A stretch of DNA of 18,480 nucleotides from CAYLXU01 sp964388055 (GTDB lineage Bacteria > Patescibacteriota > Minisyncoccia > UBA6257 > JACRHW01). The first letter of the stretch is position 1. Each line of letters starts with the position of its first letter. Positions 1 through 6,462 of this stretch are shown here, piece after piece. The position numbers and the translations under genes were made by a program. The stretch is taken from contig CAYLXU010000010.1 in NCBI GenBank assembly GCA_964388055.1, positions 1 through 18,480 of the forward strand, given 5' to 3'. A model generated the notes under the pieces. The model saw only the letters and a program-made list of their open reading frames with translations. It was not told where the DNA came from and searched no databases.

Positions 1-1964
1 CCAGGCACATTAAAACTAAATCTCCCCGGCTTATACCCACGCACACGCGCATCCTCCGTCGAAGTAAATAAATCTCGTATGTGGGTCCACGCCCCCACAT
101 ATGTTGCAGGATTTGAACGTGGGGTGCGCCCAATGGGAGACTGATCAATAGTAATAACCCGATTAATATATTCTAGACCCAAAATCGCATCACAAGATCC
201 TGGTTTATAATTTGCACCATTAAACTTGTTTGCGAGGTATTTGTAAAGAACATCGTAAACGAGCGTACTTTTTCCGGAACCAGACACCCCAGTCACGCAT
301 GTCATTTTTCTTAAGGGAATATCTACATCCAGGTTTTTAAGGTTGTGTGCTCGAGCGCCTCGTATTTTTATTGATTCATCGATCTTTCCACCCCTTGATT
401 TCACCGCTCGCCTCTTCTCTGGAACCCGAATTTCCTTCACGCCCCTTAGATAATCAAGTGTAAGAGACTGTATTTTCTTATTCTTTAAAATCTCTGGAAT
501 CCCCCCTTCTGCCGTAACGCGACCCCCATGTACGCCCGCCCCCTCACCAAAATCGACAAGATGGTCTGAGGCGCGGATAGTGTCTTCATCGTGTTCAACA
601 ACTACAATTGTGTTCCCAAGGTCACGCAAATCTTGAAGAGTTTTTATAAGTTTCGCGTTGTCCCTTTGGTGAAGTCCTATGGTCGGCTCATCAAGCACGT
701 ATAACGTACCCGTAAGACGTGAGCCTATCTGAGACGCAAGCCGAATTCGTTGTGCTTCTCCACCCGACAAAGTTCCCGCACGCCTATCCAAAGTAAGATA
801 CTCTAGCCCGACGTTGCTAAGAAACTTGAGTCTATTTTTTATCTCTCGAAGGGGCGCTTCCGCAATGCCAAGCACATTCTCATCCTCGAGAACGACATTT
901 TCAAAGTCATCAAAAAAGTGATATGCATCTTCCACCGAAAACTGAGTGATATGTGTTATGTTCACTCCGTTAATCAAAACGGAGAGACTCTCCTTTCTCA
1001 ATCTTTTCCCCGCGCACACCGTACACAACTTCTCGGACCACGCATCTTGCGTACCAAGCCCATGACACTCCTCACACGCACCATAAGGGCTATTGAAAGA
1101 AAAAAGACGTGGCTCTATCTCCGGAAAGGAAAATTCATCCTCCGGACAAGAAAATTTTGTGGAAAGAGTAATTTCTCTCTCGCCAATGCCAATAGTAACA
1201 ACATCGTTCCCATATTTAATTCCTGATTCGATTGCCTCCGAAAGGCGAAGACGATTTTCTTTCTCTTTTAAATCAAAAGTAATCGGAATCCTATCAACGA
1301 TAAGTTCAATAGTATGCGTCTTATAGCGACTTAATGTGATACGTTCACGAAGGGAATATATTTTTCCATCGATACGCACCTCACTAAAACCCGCATTCAA
1401 AAAATCATAAAGCATTTGGTAGTACTCACCTTTACGCCCACGCACAATTGGTGCAAAAAGAGTAATCAAGTTATCTGCTCTTTTTGCGCTTGGTATAAAC
1501 GTATCCCCCTCCGCAAAAAAAGCATTTTTTGAAAATCCAACCACCGCATCTACCATCTCTTCCTTTGTCATCTTTCGAATCTCTTTTCCACACGTGGGAC
1601 AATGCGGTTTTCCCATGCGCGCAAAAAGCACGCGAAGATAATCATAGATCTCTGTAATAGTTGCCACGGTAGACCGAGGATTTGCCGAATGACTTTTTTG
1701 GTCGATTGAGATCGCAGGAGAAAGACCTTCTATGTCATCAACATCTGGTTTATCCATCTTTCCCAAAAATTGCCTTGCGTATGCAGAAAGAGATTCAATA
1801 TACCTCCGTTGTCCTTCTGCAAAAATAGTATCAAAGGCAAGAGAAGATTTTCCTGACCCCGAAGGTCCGGTAAAGACAATCATTTTTCCACGCGGCAACT
1901 CCAAATACACATTCTTTAAATTATGCTCCCGTGCTCCTTTTATAATTATCTTTTCTTGTTTCAT
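1..1964 (-). CDS. uvrA: UvrABC excinuclease subunit A, C-terminus cut by window edge
   Basis: UvrA is the dimeric ABC-type ATPase that finds bulky DNA lesions and loads UvrB in nucleotide excision repair. About 654 N-terminal residues are visible; the family usually has about 940. Seen: Walker A of the first ATPase (GPSGSGKSS, residues 33-41), then AEGQRRY and SAYARQFLG typical of UvrA; a Cys pair (CPTC) opening the UvrB-binding region; CEEC at 297-300 and CTVC at 314-317; the ABC signature LSGGEAQR at 399-406; Walker B VLDEPTIGLH; and the second Walker A GVSGSGKST at 559-567. Only 13 residues separate the CEEC and CTVC pairs, where homologues such as E. coli UvrA carry an insertion domain of roughly 100 residues, so this domain seems absent. 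Start ATG 1962-1964 matches the family N-terminus (KIIIKGAREHNLKN); no well-placed Shine-Dalgarno. Reading frame is continuous to the edge. Confidence 0.97.
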   Translation of the reverse strand, partial: MKQEKIIIKGAREHNLKNVYLELPRGKMIVFTGPSGSGKSSLAFDTIFAEGQRRYIESLSAYARQFLGKMDKPDVDDIEGLSPAISIDQKSHSANPRSTVATITEIYDYLRVLFARMGKPHCPTCGKEIRKMTKEEMVDAVVGFSKNAFFAEGDTFIPSAKRADNLITLFAPIVRGRKGEYYQMLYDFLNAGFSEVRIDGKIYSLRERITLSRYKTHTIELIVDRIPITFDLKEKENRLRLSEAIESGIKYGNDVVTIGIGEREITLSTKFSCPEDEFSFPEIEPRLFSFNSPYGACEECHGLGTQDAWSEKLCTVCAGKRLRKESLSVLINGVNITHITQFSVEDAYHFFDDFENVVLEDENVLGIAEAPLREIKNRLKFLSNVGLEYLTLDRRAGTLSGGEAQRIRLASQIGSRLTGTLYVLDEPTIGLHQRDNAKLIKTLQDLRDLGNTIVVVEHDEDTIRASDHLVDFGEGAGVHGGRVTAEGGIPEILKNKKIQSLTLDYLRGVKEIRVPEKRRAVKSRGGKIDESIKIRGARAHNLKNLDVDIPLRKMTCVTGVSGSGKSTLVYDVLYKYLANKFNGANYKPGSCDAILGLEYINRVITIDQSPIGRTPRSNPATYVGAWTHIRDLFTSTEDARVRGYKPGRFSFNVP

Positions 1965-2022
1965 GTGTGCGAAATGATAAAGCGCCCCACCTTTGAGATT
2001 TATGGGGACACCTACCTCAAAA

Positions 2023-2051
2023 AGGATAAGCTGGGTAACCACAAAAGTCAA
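2023..2051 (-). promoter_or_regulatory. Predicted promoter of uvrA
   Basis: On the minus strand a -35 TTGACT (2046-2051) and a -10 TATCCT (2023-2028) are separated by exactly 17 bases. This predicts a 5' UTR of about 50 bases before the uvrA ATG at 1964. It lies back to back with the plus-strand promoter beginning at 2061, forming a compact divergent control region. Prediction from consensus only. Confidence 0.5.
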
Positions 2052-2060
2052 TCATAAATA

Positions 2061-2089
2061 TTGCAATAATAATAATTTTGTGTTATAAT
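2061..2089 (+). promoter_or_regulatory. Predicted extended -10 promoter of the first unknown gene
   Basis: A -35 TTGCAA (2061-2066), a 17-base spacer and a perfect -10 TATAAT (2084-2089), preceded by TGT (extended -10, TG at 2081-2082). The predicted start of transcription is near A2096, the first base of a leader shared with the next gene. Strong sigma-70-type match; no experimental support. Confidence 0.7.
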
Positions 2090-2095
2090 TTATCT

Positions 2096-2113
2096 AGTTC
2101 GTTAGAAACGAGG
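2096..2113 (+). repeat. Leader motif, copy 1
   Basis: AGTTCGTTAGAAACGAGG, running from the predicted transcription start into the ribosome binding site of the gene at 2121. It contains a small hairpin, TCGTT-AGA-AACGA. A copy matching at 16 of 18 positions lies at 2540-2557 at the same distance from its own promoter. The 3' end (GAGGTGA, 2110-2116) is the Shine-Dalgarno. Confidence 0.55.
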
Positions 2114-2120
2114 TGAGATA

Positions 2121-2465
2121 ATGAGCAACCCAAAAGACAAAATTGCTGTTCACCCTTCCTATATCCGAGGGGCAATGGCAGCCATGGATCGCTACCGAAC
2201 AGACCTACCTGAAGCGGTTATACGTCTTGAAAAAAATCGAGAAACCCTCGAATCGCTCCGTACACCCACGTGCCTTACGCTTCGTGATGTGTATACGGGT
2301 ACCGTAGTAATTACCCCGCATGTAAAAAACTGTAGATTGTGTAGAGCATATATCGACTCGTATCAAGCATTGGAAAAAGAACAAGCTTCGCTGGGCTCAA
2401 AAATTCGCAGAACGATTCACAATATAAAATCTTGGCTCTTGCAACCTTTGTCTCCCCGCACATAG
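2121..2465 (+). CDS. Hypothetical protein, 114 aa, with a CxxC motif
   Basis: I do not recognise this protein. It is soluble, basic and mostly helical by appearance, with Cys51 and a CRLC pair at residues 70-73 that could bind metal, and a basic C-terminal helix (KIRRTIHNIKSW). The gene is credible: it has a consensus extended -10 promoter at 2061-2089, a good Shine-Dalgarno (GAGGTGA, 2110-2116) four bases before ATG 2121, and a hairpin terminator straight after the stop. It is therefore probably monocistronic. It is divergent from uvrA, but nothing in the sequence ties it to repair. The next gene shares its promoter architecture and leader, suggesting the two are co-regulated. Confidence 0.75.
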   Translation: MSNPKDKIAVHPSYIRGAMAAMDRYRTDLPEAVIRLEKNRETLESLRTPTCLTLRDVYTGTVVITPHVKNCRLCRAYIDSYQALEKEQASLGSKIRRTIHNIKSWLLQPLSPRT

Positions 2466-2473
2466 AAATATAG

Positions 2474-2505
2474 AAACTGCCCAAACTGGCAGTTTTTCTT
2501 TTTCT
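2474..2505 (+). terminator. Rho-independent terminator
   Basis: An 8-bp perfect stem AAACTGCC (2474-2481) / GGCAGTTT (2488-2495) with a 6-base loop, followed by a T-rich run to about 2505. It closes the gene ending at 2465. The -35 of the next promoter starts at the end of the T-run. Confidence 0.85.
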
Positions 2506-2533
2506 TGCTATTTTATATATTTCGTGGTAAAAA
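2505..2533 (+). promoter_or_regulatory. Predicted promoter of the second unknown gene
   Basis: A -35 TTGCTA (2505-2510), a 17-base spacer and a weak -10 TAAAAA (2528-2533) preceded by TGG (extended -10). It was picked out because each element sits at the same distance from the repeated leader (A2540) as in the promoter at 2061-2089: both -35 boxes lie 35 bases before the leader. The -10 alone would not be convincing. Confidence 0.5.
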
Positions 2534-2539
2534 ATATAC

Positions 2540-2557
2540 AGTTCGTTAGAACGGAGG
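2540..2557 (+). repeat. Leader motif, copy 2
   Basis: AGTTCGTTAGAACGGAGG, matching copy 1 at 16 of 18 positions (the first 12 bases are identical). It ends in the Shine-Dalgarno GGAGG (2553-2557) of the gene at 2566 and can form a short CGTT/AACG hairpin. Confidence 0.55.
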
Positions 2558-2565
2558 GAAGAAGA

Positions 2566-2979
2566 ATGCAACTCTTCTTTACGTGGGAAGAGCGGATGCT
2601 TATCCTGGATGCATTTATCTTGTCAGAAATAGTAGAAAAAAAAGATAAAATCTTCAACGGAATTGAGAGTATTGCGGATAGGTTGGACCAAAAAATTCAT
2701 ATACTTCGACGTGCCTTGCCGGAACTAGAAGCAGAAACACACATACCAAGAGAACTTGTAATTGAGAGGCTCCAACTTATGTACCTCGACGGGGAAGTTG
2801 CAATGAAGAAACACAAAAACGCAGACTGGTCTCCAGAAAAACTCACAATTAAACGGTGGACATCGTGGTATGTTGGCTCATTAACTTACTTTGAGGTTAC
2901 AGAGCTTGGAAAACAACGTATTAGAAAGTATGAAACAATGACGGCTCAAAAAATGAAAGACACGCTTACCCAGAGATAA
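2566..2979 (+). CDS. Hypothetical protein, 137 aa, possibly winged-helix
   Basis: Function unknown. The sequence is helix-rich and ends in a TELGKQRIRKY stretch that resembles the wing-to-last-helix part of small winged-helix DNA-binding proteins; this is only a resemblance. A frame-extending GTG at 2524 exists, but ATG 2566 is chosen because it has GGAGG (2553-2557) eight bases upstream, the shared leader lies directly before it, and the predicted -10 is downstream of the GTG. It is followed by a hairpin terminator at 2991. Shared promoter and leader layout with the gene at 2121 suggests coordinated expression. Confidence 0.75.
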   Translation: MQLFFTWEERMLILDAFILSEIVEKKDKIFNGIESIADRLDQKIHILRRALPELEAETHIPRELVIERLQLMYLDGEVAMKKHKNADWSPEKLTIKRWTSWYVGSLTYFEVTELGKQRIRKYETMTAQKMKDTLTQR

Positions 2980-2990
2980 AAAAGAACAGA

Positions 2991-3012
2991 CCCGCTAACT
3001 AGCGGGATTTTT
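2991..3012. terminator. Bidirectional hairpin terminator
   Basis: Perfect stem CCCGCT (2991-2996) / AGCGGG (3001-3006), extendable by one A-T pair, followed on the plus strand by ATTTTTATT. On the minus strand it is followed by TCTGTTCTTTTTT, so it can also end uvrB transcripts (uvrB stop at 3054). It sits between convergent genes. Confidence 0.8.
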
Positions 3013-3053
3013 ATTATCTGCTATACCATATCGTAGTACCATTTCTGCACATG

Positions 3054-5024
3054 TTATTTTTTCTTCGCTTGTTTTGTTAGTTCTCTTATTTCATCTCGCA
3101 AAAGGGCGGCCAATTCAAAATCCAAACGTTCTGCCGCCTCGCGCATTTCTTTCTCCTTTTCCTTTAGATAACGATCCATTTCCCTTCTTGACTGTGGAAC
3201 TGGTCGCATCTCTAGTTTAAGAATTCTCTCTGTCGGCAAGATATCCGAAATTTCCTTCATTACCGTACGGGGTACAATGTTGTGCGTCTTATTATATGCT
3301 AACTGCAATTCTCTTCTGCGATTCGTTTCCTTTACCGCACGCTCAATAGAACCCGTCATTGTATCTGCATACATAACTACCTGCCCACGTACATTCCGTG
3401 CTGCACGACCAATTGTTTGAATGAGGGACGTCTCGCTCCTTAAAAATCCTTCTTTATCTGCGTCAAGAATCGCGACAAGAGATACCTCAGGCAAGTCAAG
3501 TCCTTCTCGCAAAAGATTTACCCCCACAAGCACATCAAATTCACCCTTCCTCAAACCGGTAAGAATTCGAACGCGATCCAACGTTTTCACATCACTATGT
3601 AAATAAGATACTTTCATACCAGCATCTTCCAAATATGAGCTCAAATCCTCTGCCATTCGCTTTGTAAGGGTCGTAACAAGCACCCGCTCTTTTGCAGATA
3701 CTCGCTCCTTAATACGTGGGATAAGATCGTCGACTTGACCCTGCACTGGATGCATGAGAATCTCCGGATCCACTAAACCCGTTGGACGAATAATCTGTTC
3801 CACGACTTGTGTGCTATGCGCGTATTCATAATCGCCTGGAGTTGCAGATGTATAAATAATCTGAGGAATTCTTTCTTCAAACTCTTTGAACGTTAATGGA
3901 CGATTATCTGCAGCCGATGGGAGCCTAAAACCAAATTCCACCAAGGTCTTTTTACGCGATGCGTCTCCCGCATACATTCCCTGAATTTGTGGAACCGTCA
4001 CATGAGATTCATCAACAACCATCAAGAAGTCTTTAGGAAAATACGCAAGCAATGTATCAGGCGGTTCCCCTGAAGCACGCCCAGAAAGGTGTCGTGAATA
4101 ATTTTCGATACCATGGCAGTAACCCACCTCACGCATCATTGCGATGTCTGCCTTTGTGCGTCTTTCTAACCGCTCTGCTTCAAGATATTTTTTCTCTCCT
4201 TCAAAAAAACGAAGTTGTTCCTTAAGCTCTTCCTGAATCGCGCGAATCGCCCGCTCACGCTCAGAAGCACCTGTAATGAAATGTTTCGCGGGTGCAAATA
4301 CAACCTCTTTCAATTTTGGTGTTTTCTCAGGGCGAAAACCAGTTACTGGATCTACCTCATAAATATCTTGAACGATTCCATCTCGGAGAGAGAACGTATA
4401 TATGACTTCCCTATCTGGGGGCATAATCTCCCAATTGTCCCCACGCACACGAAAGGTGGCACGTTTTAAATCTGCAGTCGTACGATTAAATTGAAGCTCG
4501 ATGAGCTTTTTTATGAAATCTGTGCGCAAAAGAACATCCCCCACCCTTATGTGAAGAATGTTCTGCTTGTATGCCTCCGGCGCACCCAACCCATAAATAC
4601 AGGAAACAGAAGCGACAATAATCACATCATTACGTGTCAAAAGCGATGTGGTTGCCGCATGACGCAGTTTATCAATTTCTTCATTAATCATTGCTTCCTT
4701 GCCAATGTAGGTATCAGAAGAAGGAATATATGCTTCCGGTTGGTAGTAATCATAATAGGAAACAAAGTAATGAACTGCATTGTTAGGAAAAAGCTCACGA
4801 AACTCGTTACAAAGTTGAGCTGCAAGAGTTTTATTATGGGCAATAACAAGTGTTGGTTTGTTTACCGCTGCGATGACATTCGCTATTGTAAACGTCTTTC
4901 CAGATCCTGTAACCCCAAGTAGTGTCTGATGTTTTACCCCTTTTTTTAAACCGGAAATAAGCCCCTCGATGGCTTTTGGTTGATCTCCTGCAGGCACTTT
5001 TTTTGAAATCAGTTGGAATGACAT
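3054..5024 (-). CDS. uvrB: UvrABC excinuclease subunit B
   Basis: UvrB is the helicase-like core of nucleotide excision repair: UvrA loads it, it verifies damage and recruits UvrC for incision. The protein is 656 aa, close to the usual 670. Visible in order: Walker A GVTGSGKT (37-44); the damage-probing beta-hairpin YYDYYQPEAY (90-99) through IPSSDTYIGKE; Walker B DESH; helicase motifs (IYTSATPG, LVTTLTKRMAEDL, GVNLLREGLDLPEVSLV, QTIGRAARN); and a C-terminal UVR domain (AERLDFELAALLRDEI) for contact with UvrA/UvrC. An upstream in-frame ATG at 5054 exists, but ATG 5022-5024 is chosen because MSFQLI.. matches the family N-terminus. No Shine-Dalgarno; a -10 box ends seven bases before the ATG, so the mRNA is probably leaderless. 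Separated from uvrA by two opposite-strand genes. Confidence 0.98.
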   Translation of the reverse strand: MSFQLISKKVPAGDQPKAIEGLISGLKKGVKHQTLLGVTGSGKTFTIANVIAAVNKPTLVIAHNKTLAAQLCNEFRELFPNNAVHYFVSYYDYYQPEAYIPSSDTYIGKEAMINEEIDKLRHAATTSLLTRNDVIIVASVSCIYGLGAPEAYKQNILHIRVGDVLLRTDFIKKLIELQFNRTTADLKRATFRVRGDNWEIMPPDREVIYTFSLRDGIVQDIYEVDPVTGFRPEKTPKLKEVVFAPAKHFITGASERERAIRAIQEELKEQLRFFEGEKKYLEAERLERRTKADIAMMREVGYCHGIENYSRHLSGRASGEPPDTLLAYFPKDFLMVVDESHVTVPQIQGMYAGDASRKKTLVEFGFRLPSAADNRPLTFKEFEERIPQIIYTSATPGDYEYAHSTQVVEQIIRPTGLVDPEILMHPVQGQVDDLIPRIKERVSAKERVLVTTLTKRMAEDLSSYLEDAGMKVSYLHSDVKTLDRVRILTGLRKGEFDVLVGVNLLREGLDLPEVSLVAILDADKEGFLRSETSLIQTIGRAARNVRGQVVMYADTMTGSIERAVKETNRRRELQLAYNKTHNIVPRTVMKEISDILPTERILKLEMRPVPQSRREMDRYLKEKEKEMREAAERLDFELAALLRDEIRELTKQAKKK

Positions 5025-5031
5025 GATGACT

Positions 5032-5059
5032 ATTTTACAACAAAAAAGGGGCATGTAAA
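5032..5059 (-). promoter_or_regulatory. Predicted uvrB promoter giving a leaderless mRNA
   Basis: Minus-strand -35 TTTACA (5054-5059), 16-base spacer, -10 TAAAAT (5032-5037). Only seven bases (5025-5031) lie between the -10 and the uvrB ATG, which places the expected transcription start at or next to the A of ATG. No LexA-type operator was recognised. Confidence 0.45.
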
Positions 5060-5063
5060 CCCC
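5042..5063 (-). terminator. Weak terminator of the small two-gene operon
   Basis: On the minus strand GGGG (5060-5063) and CCCC (5048-5051) flank an 8-base loop and are followed by six T residues. The stem has only four GC pairs. The loop holds the predicted uvrB -35 box, so terminator and promoter share sequence. Confidence 0.4.
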
Positions 5064-5072
5064 ATTTAATTA

Positions 5073-5396
5073 TTATTTCTTTAAATTAGCCCTTTTGAGT
5101 GCCTTATTCTTTCTTCTATGTTGTCTCAATTCCCCCGTAGTAATAACCCGTTTTGCCTTTCCTGTGAATGTCCTACTGCCCTCAATCCATCTTCCACGCT
5201 CTTCATGACCACAATCAAGACATACGTAGACACACCAGATTGGAAGCGCCACACAGTCATGCGCTTCCAAAAAGTTCTGGTGCCGACACATACGCCGAAG
5301 ATCTCTCAAAAGACGAATTCGAATCGTTTCCATCTTTCTCTCTTCTCTATAAAAATACTCGATTCTCGCCCTCAAATGTCCCTCATCCTGCAACAT
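5073..5396 (-). CDS. Hypothetical protein, 107 aa, Cys-rich, possible zinc-binding
   Basis: Not assigned to a family. The N-terminal half is a basic helical stretch (REERKMETIRIRLLRDLRRM), followed by cysteines at about 37, 47, 54 and 58; the last pair forms CLDCGHEE, a typical zinc-ribbon knuckle. The C-terminus is very basic (RRKNKALKRANLKK), which fits nucleic-acid binding, but this is inference. ATG 5394-5396 is preferred over TTG 5399 because it overlaps the upstream stop as TGATG and has AAGGAGGTGAT ending four bases upstream, a near-perfect anti-16S match. Second gene of a two-gene operon with the ORF at 5396-5632; translation is probably coupled. Confidence 0.75.
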   Translation of the reverse strand: MLQDEGHLRARIEYFYREERKMETIRIRLLRDLRRMCRHQNFLEAHDCVALPIWCVYVCLDCGHEERGRWIEGSRTFTGKAKRVITTGELRQHRRKNKALKRANLKK

Positions 5397-5632
5397 CAAT
5401 CACCTCCTTCGATTTTTCTACGAATGATAATGAAATTCGTGTAATCGCTGGGATCATAAAGATCATAAGTGAGACATTTCGTTTGAATGTATTCGGTAGA
5501 AATCTCGATATTCTCAAAAGTCACTCCAGGCCATTTTTCTTGAATCAGTTCCAAAATTGATTCAAGAGTATGTTCACCAGATAGATATATTGTACATTCA
5601 TCATCCTCCGGCCAAAATTCATTACTAGGCAC
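5396..5632 (-). CDS. Hypothetical acidic protein, 78 aa
   Basis: Not recognised. Small acidic protein, rich in Glu/Asp and Ile, beginning PSNEFWPEDDECTIYL, with no membrane segment or signal peptide. It starts at GTG 5630-5632, seven bases after a GGAGAG Shine-Dalgarno, and has a near-consensus promoter (5689-5717). Its TGA stop overlaps the ATG of the next gene (TGATG), and its last codons carry that gene's strong Shine-Dalgarno. Opposite net charge of the two coupled products (acidic here, basic next) is compatible with a complex, but there is no direct evidence. Confidence 0.72.
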   Translation of the reverse strand: MPSNEFWPEDDECTIYLSGEHTLESILELIQEKWPGVTFENIEISTEYIQTKCLTYDLYDPSDYTNFIIIRRKIEGGD

Positions 5633-5688
5633 TTTCTATCTCTCCTTCCTTGCTACACCACCTTTTTAGATTTTAAGTGGCCTTTAAC

Positions 5689-5717
5689 AAAATAACACGT
5701 TTTAATGTTTATGTCAA
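5689..5717 (-). promoter_or_regulatory. Predicted promoter of the small two-gene operon
   Basis: Minus-strand perfect -35 TTGACA (5712-5717), 17-base spacer, -10 TATTTT (5689-5694) preceded by TGT (extended -10). The -35 lies inside the T-run of the upstream terminator hairpin (5726-5740). Confidence 0.7.
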
Positions 5718-5740
5718 AAATAAAAACGCCGCACGGGCGT
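5713..5740 (-). terminator. Terminator after the membrane-anchored carbonic-anhydrase-like gene
   Basis: Minus-strand stem ACGCC (5736-5740) / GGCGT (5726-5730) with a 5-base loop, followed by TTTTTATTTTT. It closes the gene ending at 5750 and overlaps the -35 of the next promoter. Confidence 0.75.
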
Positions 5741-5749
5741 ATTGTTATA

Positions 5750-6319
5750 TTACGGTGATGTCTTAACGATACCGTTTTCATCAACATAGTATGTCTCCAC
5801 TTCTATGTCCGCAAAACGTTCGTGCAAAACTCTTCGCGCTTTTCCATGTTCCCTTTTATGAAATTCGAACTCCGCGAGAACGTCTTTAGAAAATCGTCCC
5901 GACCCTCCATATGCACCACAATCCTTATGAGTAAATACCAAAACCTTGTGCGCGTGATGCAATGAAATGGATTTCTGAAGCTCTCTCAGACAATATCTCC
6001 TATCAACTTCTTGCTCTGGAGACGCAAGAATCTTTCCCCCTCCAGCAACGGAACTCAAGTCCACCTCGTTATACCCATCCTTCGTTAAAAACGTGTCTAC
6101 TGCATCAGAAAAACGATTGTCAAAACATCTCACCACAAATGCATCCGCAACATAATGTTCCAACGAAATATCATGCTTTAATACATACCCTACACCAAGA
6201 TTACTCTTTGCTACTTTTGGAGAATGTTCCCCACCCTTGTTTCCTATTTGAGATATAAACCAAGAAGCTACGGCGCAAAAAAACAGTATGACTGACACCC
6301 AACGCGCTCGACGTCGCAT
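5750..6319 (-). CDS. Membrane-anchored beta-carbonic-anhydrase-like protein
   Basis: 189 aa. Residues about 7-24 (WVSVILFFCAVASWFISQ) after RRRAR form an N-terminal membrane anchor or uncleaved signal, so the domain is probably outside the membrane. The domain holds the beta-carbonic-anhydrase signature: CFDNR (Cys65, Asp67, Arg69) and HKDCG (His131, Cys134), i.e. the Cys-His-Cys zinc ligands and the Asp-Arg dyad, 66 residues apart as expected. The rest is shorter than classical enzymes and fits the small putative carbonic anhydrase family (Pro_CA_2 type, from memory). Likely role is CO2/bicarbonate interconversion, unproven. A close paralogue lies at 8460-8972. ATG 6319 follows AAGGGGGT with good spacing; it has its own promoter and a palindrome near the start of transcription. 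Confidence 0.8.
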   Translation of the reverse strand: MRRRARWVSVILFFCAVASWFISQIGNKGGEHSPKVAKSNLGVGYVLKHDISLEHYVADAFVVRCFDNRFSDAVDTFLTKDGYNEVDLSSVAGGGKILASPEQEVDRRYCLRELQKSISLHHAHKVLVFTHKDCGAYGGSGRFSKDVLAEFEFHKREHGKARRVLHERFADIEVETYYVDENGIVKTSP

Positions 6320-6347
6320 TCGATACCCCCTTCTTCGGGCACATAAC

Positions 6348-6364
6348 CAGTTTTTAAAAAACTG
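6348..6364. repeat. 17-base palindrome at the transcription start
   Basis: CAGTTTTT-A-AAAAACTG, eight perfect pairs around one central base. It lies directly downstream of the predicted minus-strand -10 (6370-6375), so it is either an operator covering the start site or a hairpin at the very 5' end of the mRNA. No T-run follows, so it is not a terminator on that strand. Confidence 0.6.
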
Positions 6365-6369
6365 ATCAT

Positions 6370-6398
6370 TCTATAACATAAAAAAGGGTCTAAAACAA
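6370..6398 (-). promoter_or_regulatory. Predicted promoter of the membrane carbonic-anhydrase-like gene
   Basis: Minus-strand -35 TTGTTT (6393-6398), 17-base spacer, -10 TATAGA (6370-6375) preceded by TGT (extended -10). It is divergent from the promoter of the nifU-like gene, whose -10 lies only 26 bases away. Confidence 0.55.
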
Positions 6399-6420
6399 CT
6401 CCCACAAAATCTAAACTAAA

Positions 6421-6429
6421 TGATATAAT
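6421..6429 (+). promoter_or_regulatory. Extended -10 promoter of the nifU-like operon
   Basis: TGATATAAT: TG at 6421-6422 and a perfect TATAAT at 6424-6429. No good -35 is seen at 16-18 bases upstream, so recognition would rest on the extended -10. Predicted transcription start near 6436, with AAAGGGGGTG (6446-6455) as ribosome binding site. Confidence 0.6.
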
Positions 6430-6462
6430 TTCCTTCAGAACATTGAAAGGGGGTGTAAGCAA

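Noticed and set aside
2524..2565. GTG start at 2524 for the gene placed at 2566
   Set aside because: The predicted -10 (2528-2533) lies after the GTG, and a good GGAGG site fits ATG 2566.
4491..4922. 143-codon plus-strand ORF opposite uvrB
   Set aside because: Antisense shadow of a conserved coding region, with no ribosome binding site or promoter of its own.
5025..5054. Upstream ATG at 5054 for uvrB, adding ten residues
   Set aside because: The extra residues (PLFCCKIVI) do not fit the UvrB N-terminus, and the region holds a promoter and terminator hairpin.
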